Assembly (NCBI RefSeq): GCF_901875635.1
Contig: NZ_CABFMN010000001.1
Location: 1-13,753 of the forward strand
DNA length: 13,753 nt
Reading direction: 5' to 3'
From: Xylophilus ampelinus
GTDB taxonomy: Bacteria; Pseudomonadota; Gammaproteobacteria; Burkholderiales; Burkholderiaceae_C
Positions 9,911 to 13,753 of this stretch are shown piece after piece. A program made the translations under genes and the position numbers. Numbering within the stretch: position 1 is the stretch's first letter; each line of letters starts with the position of its first letter. The notes beneath the pieces were generated by a model. It searched no databases, was not told the origin of the DNA, and saw nothing but the letters and a program-made list of their open reading frames with translations.

Positions 9911-11047
9911 TCACATGGCGCTTTCCAGCATCTCCCGGTAATCCTCGCGAGACGCCAGCCGCGGATTCGTCTTGTGGCAGTGGTCGGCCATCGCGCCGTC
10001 GATGATCTTGTCGAACATCGCGGGCGTCACGCCGACTTCGGCCAGGCCCTCGGGCAGGCCCAGGCGGGCGTTCATGTCGCGAATCGCTTCGCCGATGTCG
10101 CCCGGCTGGTCCAGGTGCATCGCGCGGGCCATGCGCTGCAGGCGCAGGTCCTTCTGCACCGACTCGGCGCCCGCGTTGAAGCGCACCACCGCCGGCAGGA
10201 AGAGGGCGTTGAGCGTGCCGTGGTGCAGGCGCGGATCGACGCCGCCCAGGCTGTGGCTCAGGCTGTGCACGCAGCCCAGGCCCTTCTGGAAGGCCATCGC
10301 GCCCTGCATGCTGGCGCTCATGAGGTTGAGGCGCGCCTCGCGGTCGCTGCCGTCGTTGGTGGCGCGTTCGATGTGGCCCCAGGCGCGCTCCAGGCCATCG
10401 AGCGCGATGCCGTCCGCCGGCGGGTTGAAGGCGGCCGCCATGAAGGTTTCCATGCAGTGCGCGACGGCGTCCATGCCGGTCGCGGCCGTGAGCTTGGGCG
10501 GCAGGCCCAGCGTGAGCTCGGGGTCGCAGATGGCGGCCTTGGGCATCAGGAACCAGCTGTGGAAGCCGAGCTTGCGGTGGTCGTCGACGATGACGATGGC
10601 CCCGCGCGCGACCTCGCTGCCGGTGCCGGCGGTGGTGGGCACGGCGATCAGCGGCGCGACGGCGTCGGTGATCTTCGGCGAGCCACCCTCGATCGTGGCG
10701 TAGGTCTTGAGCGGCCCCTCGTGCGTGGCGGCGATGGCCACGCCCTTGGCGCAGTCGATGGCCGAACCGCCGCCGACGGCGATCAGCCCGTTGCAGTGGC
10801 CGCTGCGGTACAGCGCGACGGCGGCCCGCACGGCCGCCTCAGTGGGGTTGGAGGGCGTCCCGTCGAACACGGTGCACTCGAGGTCGCCGAGCGCATCGAG
10901 CGCCTTCTGCAGGATGCCGGCGGCGCGCACGCCCTTGTCGGTGACGACCAGCGGCCGCGTGATGCCGATGCGCACGCACTCGTCGGCCAGCAGGCGGACG
11001 GCGCCGAAATCGAACTGGATCTGCGTGAGGTATTGGATGAGGGCCAT
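9911..11047 (-). CDS. Iron-containing alcohol dehydrogenase
   Basis: This is a 378-residue group III (Fe-dependent) alcohol dehydrogenase that reduces or oxidises alcohol/aldehyde pairs with NAD(P). The nucleotide-binding GGGSAIDCAKG lies at residues 92-102 and VPTTAGTGSE at 136-145. Likely metal ligands are Asp193 and His197 (GMDAVAHCMETF), His261 (in HSLSHSLGG) and His276 (in LHHG). The C-terminal DHCHKTNPR motif is typical of the subgroup that includes 4-hydroxybutyrate dehydrogenase-like enzymes. The exact substrate cannot be fixed from sequence alone. ATG 11047 gives the expected N-terminus (MALIQYLTQIQFDFGAV), although no purine-rich ribosome site precedes it. It is divergent from the esterase gene across 79 bp, so the two may share control. 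Confidence 0.92.
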   Translation of the reverse strand: MALIQYLTQIQFDFGAVRLLADECVRIGITRPLVVTDKGVRAAGILQKALDALGDLECTVFDGTPSNPTEAAVRAAVALYRSGHCNGLIAVGGGSAIDCAKGVAIAATHEGPLKTYATIEGGSPKITDAVAPLIAVPTTAGTGSEVARGAIVIVDDHRKLGFHSWFLMPKAAICDPELTLGLPPKLTAATGMDAVAHCMETFMAAAFNPPADGIALDGLERAWGHIERATNDGSDREARLNLMSASMQGAMAFQKGLGCVHSLSHSLGGVDPRLHHGTLNALFLPAVVRFNAGAESVQKDLRLQRMARAMHLDQPGDIGEAIRDMNARLGLPEGLAEVGVTPAMFDKIIDGAMADHCHKTNPRLASREDYREMLESAM

Positions 11048-11090
11048 GGAGCAGAGAAGGGCAACGATAGGATGCGCAGGAGCCTAACAA

Positions 11091-11148
11091 AGAGGAGAAC
11101 GCCGTGCCCATCCCGAGAAACCTTGCATGGCGCCACATTCCGGCCTGA
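11091..11148 (+). promoter_or_regulatory. Strong ribosome site with 14-codon leader ORF overlapping the esterase start
   Basis: AGAGGAGA (11091-11098) is followed 5 nt later by a GTG (11104) that opens a 14-codon reading frame (MPIPRNLAWRHIPA) ending at TGA 11146-11148. The frame differs from that of the esterase, whose ATG is at 11127. The esterase frame has no start codon between its upstream stop at 11085 and ATG 11127. Ribosomes loaded at this site could therefore translate the leader and restart at ATG 11157, eight bases after the TGA. It may also be chance; no regulatory residue pattern is evident in the peptide. Confidence 0.25.
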
Positions 11149-12071
11149 CGCCGCGCATGGCCGGCGTCGTCGAGCGCATGGCACGCGCCCGGCAGCCGCC
11201 GCTGGACGCGCTCACGCCCGAAGCGGCGAAGGCGGCCTACGAAAAGGGCGCCGGCGTGCTCGAGGTGCCCAGGCCCGCGCTCGCGCGGGTCGAGGATTTC
11301 GCCATCCGCGCGCGGGACGGCGCCGCACTGGCCGCGCGGCTGTATGCGCCGTCGCACGCCGAGCTGCCCGTGCTGCTGTACTTCCACGGCGGCGGCTTCA
11401 CGGTCGGCAGCATCGCCACGCACGACACGCTGTGCCGCGTGCTGGCGTCGCAGGCCGGTTGCGCGGTCGTCTCGCTCGCTTACCGGCTGGCGCCCGCACA
11501 CCGCTTTCCGACTGCCGTGCGCGATGCCTGGGATGCCGTGCGGTTTCTCCGGCGCGAGGGTGCGCCACGGTTCGGCCTGGACATCGGCCGCCTCGCATTG
11601 GGCGGTGACAGCGCGGGCGGCACGCTGGCCGCCGTGTGCGCGATCCTGGCGCGCGACGCGGGCCTTCCTGTCGCGCTGCAGTTGCTGTTCTACCCCGGCA
11701 CCGGTGCGTGGCAGGACACCGATTCGTACCGCCGCTTCGCCGACGGTCCGGTGCTCACGGCCTCGCTGGTACGCTGGTTCTTCTCGCATTACATAGACGA
11801 CGCCGACCGCGAGGACTGGCGCTTCGCGCCCCTCAACGCCGAGGACGTGGAGGGCGTCGCCCCGGCCTGGATCGGCCTGGCGGAGTGCGACCCGGCCGTC
11901 GACGACGGCGTGGCCTACGCCGACAAGCTGCGCCTGGCCGGCGTTCCGGTCGATCTGGAGATCTACCGCGGCGTGATCCACGAGTTCGTCAAGATGGGCC
12001 GCGCGATCCCCGAGGCGCTGCAGGCGCAGCACGACGCGGCGCTGGCACTGCGGCAGGCTTTCGGGCTGTGA
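11127..12071 (+). CDS. Alpha/beta hydrolase, HSL-family carboxylesterase
   Basis: This is a 314-residue esterase of the bacterial hormone-sensitive-lipase family (family IV), which hydrolyses short acyl esters. HGGGF (residues 87-91) forms the oxyanion hole. GDSAGG gives the nucleophile Ser162, ECDPAVDD supplies Asp255, and GVIHEF supplies His285, so the triad is complete. The YRLAPAHRFP stretch and the F.KMGR C-terminal context are also typical. No signal peptide is present, so it acts in the cytosol. ATG 11127 has only a weak GAGAAA ribosome site, while a much better site upstream serves another frame. An ATG at codon 11 (11157) is a possible alternative start. It is divergent from the alcohol dehydrogenase; an ester-to-alcohol catabolic link is possible but unproven. 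It is followed by repeat copy 4. Confidence 0.92.
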   Translation: MAPHSGLTPRMAGVVERMARARQPPLDALTPEAAKAAYEKGAGVLEVPRPALARVEDFAIRARDGAALAARLYAPSHAELPVLLYFHGGGFTVGSIATHDTLCRVLASQAGCAVVSLAYRLAPAHRFPTAVRDAWDAVRFLRREGAPRFGLDIGRLALGGDSAGGTLAAVCAILARDAGLPVALQLLFYPGTGAWQDTDSYRRFADGPVLTASLVRWFFSHYIDDADREDWRFAPLNAEDVEGVAPAWIGLAECDPAVDDGVAYADKLRLAGVPVDLEIYRGVIHEFVKMGRAIPEALQAQHDAALALRQAFGL

Positions 12072-12082
12072 GCCGCCGCTCA

Positions 12083-12148
12083 TCTGCTATTGAAACAATA
12101 GCTGCTCCCGCAGGCGGGACGGGCGCTGCAGGCCGATTTGGCCCCTAA
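12083..12148 (+). repeat. 3'-end hairpin repeat, copy 4
   Basis: This has the first module GCTATTGAAACAATAGC (12086-12102), a 7-bp stem with an AAA loop. A CCCGCAGGCGGG hairpin follows, then GGCC-GATTT-GGCC (12131-12143). It lies 11 bp after the esterase stop and ends 2 bp before the stop of the convergent GAF-LytTR gene, so it fills nearly the whole gap. Relative to copy 2, a C-G pair in the first stem is replaced by T-A, which keeps the stem. Confidence 0.75.
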
Positions 12149-12150
12149 GT

Positions 12151-13233
12151 TCAGGGTTGCGTCGTGGTGCGCGGCGTCCTCGGGGCCCGGTCGATACCCA
12201 GGTGGGCCGAGGCGTGCAGCGCCGCGGTGCCGGCACCCTCGAGGCGCTGGCGCACGACGCCCAGCATCTGCCGGCCCACGTTCCAGACCCGGCCATCGCC
12301 CGCCGCGAGGTGCAAGCGCCACTGGCCCGTGACGCTGCGGTCGAGCGCGCGCACCGCGTCCAGCTGCACGATGCTGCCGCGGTGCACGCGCAGGTAGTCG
12401 GCGGGTGGCAGCAATGCTTCCCATTGCTTGAGCGGACGGCTGTCGGCGAGCACTTCGCCATGGGGCAGGTGCACGAGGCTGGTGTTGCGCAGCGCTTCGA
12501 CGGCCACGATCTGCGCCAGCGGCACGCCGCGCAGGCGGCGGCCATTTCGCAGGTAGAGCAGGGCGGCAAAGTGCGCCCGCGCCACCGGCTGGCTGCCCTG
12601 GCCGTACAGCGCGCGGCCCAGCAGCGCCGCACAGTCGAACATGGCCGCCAGCTCGTCCGCGCCCCAGCCGGTCCAGCCGGCAGGCCGATGCGTCATGTCG
12701 AAGCCGAAGAGGCCGCGCAACTGGCCCCTGTGCATCAAGGGCAGGCACAGCACCGCCTGGTTGCCCTGGCGGCGGAACTCGGCCTGCAGGGCGCTGCAAT
12801 CGGCCGGCATGTGGTCCACGTCGACGATGGCGACGGCATTCCCCTGGCGCATCTCGCGGTGCAGGCCGCCGAGCAGCGCCACGGGCGCGTTCTGCAGGTC
12901 CGTCACGAAGGACGCGACGCCGGGCCGTGACCATTCCCAGGTGTTGCGAAAGAGGTCCAGCCCCGCGCTGTACTCGATGAGGTAGACGCGGTCCGCAGCG
13001 CTCGCGCCGCCCAGGCGTTCCAGAGCGACGGGCAACTGCGCGTGCAGCGGGCCCGCGAGCAATTCGCTGGCCAGTTCCAGCGCCCAGCGCGACGGGACCC
13101 GGTCGGCGTGCGAAGGCGTGCTGTCGTGCTGCGTCCAGCACGTCCAGCCCCTCACGGAATTCCGTGGTTGATGTTCGTGCACCACGGCCACGCGCGTCGT
13201 TCGTCCGGCGTCCGTGCGGTTCGTTACGTCCAT
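12151..13233 (-). CDS. GAF-LytTR transcriptional regulator
   Basis: This is a 360-residue protein from ATG 13233. A GAF-like sensor domain spans about residues 52-208. A LytTR DNA-binding domain spans about 230-330, with the marks IVAVEAL near 242-248, LKQWEALLP and YLRVHRGSIVQLDAV near 280-294. LytTR domains bind 9-bp direct repeats and usually control surface, secretion or virulence functions. Here a GAF domain replaces the usual response-regulator receiver, so a small ligand, redox state or metabolite may be sensed directly. The frame is also open upstream to 13362, but that extension crosses the intergenic region of the divergent gene. ATG 13233 has a GAGGTG ribosome site 13 nt upstream, rather far. 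The first ~45 residues look unconserved, and a GTG start further in is possible. High G/C at third positions argues against a frameshift. Confidence 0.85.
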   Translation of the reverse strand: MDVTNRTDAGRTTRVAVVHEHQPRNSVRGWTCWTQHDSTPSHADRVPSRWALELASELLAGPLHAQLPVALERLGGASAADRVYLIEYSAGLDLFRNTWEWSRPGVASFVTDLQNAPVALLGGLHREMRQGNAVAIVDVDHMPADCSALQAEFRRQGNQAVLCLPLMHRGQLRGLFGFDMTHRPAGWTGWGADELAAMFDCAALLGRALYGQGSQPVARAHFAALLYLRNGRRLRGVPLAQIVAVEALRNTSLVHLPHGEVLADSRPLKQWEALLPPADYLRVHRGSIVQLDAVRALDRSVTGQWRLHLAAGDGRVWNVGRQMLGVVRQRLEGAGTAALHASAHLGIDRAPRTPRTTTQP

Positions 13234-13240
13234 GAAAGTC

Positions 13241-13271
13241 TTGTTGCACCTCGATTTCAAAATTCTTGCAC
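13241..13271. promoter_or_regulatory. Direct-repeat site, candidate LytTR binding site
   Basis: TTGTTGCAC (13241-13249) and TTCTTGCAC (13263-13271) are 9-bp direct repeats differing at one base. They start 22 bp apart with a 13-bp AT-rich spacer. This is the geometry known for LytTR-domain sites (9-bp repeats separated by about 12-13 bp). They lie in the divergent gap between the LytTR regulator and the glycine-rich protein gene, so autoregulation and control of the neighbour are both possible. The exact bases do not closely match AgrA or AlgR consensus sequences as I remember them. Confidence 0.45.
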
Positions 13272-13284
13272 GCGCTTGCCGTCG

Positions 13285-13336
13285 GCCGCCCTGGCGGCTG
13301 CCGGCCCAGGGCGGGCCTGCGCCATGCGGCGCAGCC
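13285..13336 (+). other. Two GC hairpins in the leader of the glycine-rich protein gene
   Basis: GCCGCC-CT-GGCGGC (13285-13298) is a perfect 6-bp inverted repeat. GGCCTGCGCC (13314-13323) pairs with GGCGCAGCC (13328-13336) with one bulged base and an ATGC loop. Both precede the ribosome site at 13349-13353. If they are transcribed they would fold in the mRNA leader; otherwise they may simply reflect high GC content. Confidence 0.3.
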
Positions 13337-13360
13337 ATTCCATGTGCCAAGGACCTTCTC

Positions 13361-13753
13361 ATGCGTTCATCGAATTCGCCCCGTCGCTCCCCGCAAACCC
13401 ATGGCCGCCACGGCGGGCGTGCGTTATCTGCACTGCGCGCGCTGCGCTGCGTGCCTGCTGCAGTGCTGCTCGTTGCCGGCAGCGCACACGCGGCGGACTA
13501 TGTCGCTGGCGACGCCGGCAACCCCGGGTCCTCCCAGCTGGGCTGGTCGTCCAGCGGAGGAGGCTCTGCGGCCACCGTGTCCGGCGACGGCGCGACCGCG
13601 ATCGGCGCCGGTGGCAACGGCAGCAACGGCACCGCCGGCGGCAGTGGCGGAACGGGGGGCGCAGGCGCCAGCGCCAGCGCGAATGGCGCAACGGCCATCG
13701 GCGGCGGCGGCACTGCGGCAGAGGGCAGCGCCGGTGGCACCGGTGGCCATGGT
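13361..13753 (+). CDS. Secreted glycine-rich surface protein, N-terminal part (3' end outside window)
   Basis: The frame stays open for 131 codons to the window's right edge. ATG 13361 has a very good ribosome site, AAGGA at 13349-13353, seven bases upstream. The protein starts with an unusually long basic region (RSSNSPRRS, then R-rich to about residue 30). A hydrophobic core, VPAAVLLVAG, and a signal peptidase I site, SAHA-AD, near residue 46 follow. After a short linker the sequence becomes Gly/Ala/Ser/Thr/Asn-rich, with the segment GATAIG appearing twice about 31 residues apart, each followed by glycine runs. The AIG motif and its spacing recall YadA-type trimeric autotransporter head repeats, but PE-PGRS-like or other glycine-rich exported proteins are equally possible. 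It is divergent from the GAF-LytTR gene, which may control it. Confidence 0.72.
   Translation, partial: MRSSNSPRRSPQTHGRHGGRALSALRALRCVPAAVLLVAGSAHAADYVAGDAGNPGSSQLGWSSSGGGSAATVSGDGATAIGAGGNGSNGTAGGSGGTGGAGASASANGATAIGGGGTAAEGSAGGTGGHG

Noticed and set aside
9869..11608. 579-codon plus-strand frame across the alcohol dehydrogenase and esterase genes
   Set aside because: It is a shadow of two well-supported genes on opposite strands; composition is typical of GC-rich antisense.
13080..13233. Frameshift near the N-terminus of the GAF-LytTR gene
   Set aside because: Third codon positions in the called frame stay mostly G/C through this segment (about 19 of 20 codons at 13081-13140), so the frame is intact.
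13359..13750. Minus-strand Pro/Ala- and Arg-rich frames opposite the glycine-rich gene
   Set aside because: They are the antisense of Gly/Ala repeats. The plus-strand frame has a good ribosome site and signal peptide, while these have neither.

Overview
The window is very GC-rich DNA with a strong G/C bias at third codon positions, dense gene packing and ATGA stop-start overlaps. Protein character (split-style PqiA, a bacterial HSL esterase, a YjjJ-type HipA kinase, a GAF-LytTR regulator) and a ~60 bp 3'-end repeat of a type I associate with Comamonadaceae point to a betaproteobacterium of the order Burkholderiales, probably Comamonadaceae and Variovorax- or Acidovorax-like. The assignment is by pattern only; no search was run. 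No rRNA, tRNA, CRISPR, insertion sequence or phage gene was seen.

Layout from left to right. The pqiABC operon (2-2963, first gene cut by the window edge) encodes an MCE-type inner-to-outer membrane lipid transport system with overlapping genes. It converges on a small membrane protein gene (3026-3505, minus). The tex gene (3587-5965) encodes the S1/YqgF/HhH transcription accessory protein. Next come a HipA-family kinase with its own N-terminal winged helix (yjjJ-like, 6174-7556), preceded by an operator-like set of repeats, and a patatin-like lipase (7607-8677). The lipase converges on a DUF4239-like four-helix membrane protein (8683-9444, minus). A 73-residue membrane protein (9583-9804) is divergent from that gene and converges on an iron-containing alcohol dehydrogenase (9911-11047, minus). 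An HSL-family esterase (11127-12071) is divergent from the dehydrogenase and converges on a GAF-LytTR transcriptional regulator (12151-13233, minus). Finally, a secreted glycine-rich surface protein starts at 13361, divergent from the regulator, and runs off the right edge.

Most genes are housekeeping or ordinary accessory functions. The signals that genes do not explain are: (1) four copies of a ~55-65 bp hairpin repeat sitting directly at gene 3' ends, three of them in convergent gaps, with compensatory base changes in the stem; (2) an inverted plus direct repeat cluster just before the HipA-like kinase, which looks like an autoregulatory operator; (3) a 9-bp direct repeat with 22-bp periodicity between the LytTR regulator and the glycine-rich protein, which fits the geometry of LytTR binding sites; and (4) the glycine-rich protein itself, whose visible part carries ATAIG-type repeats reminiscent of trimeric autotransporter heads.
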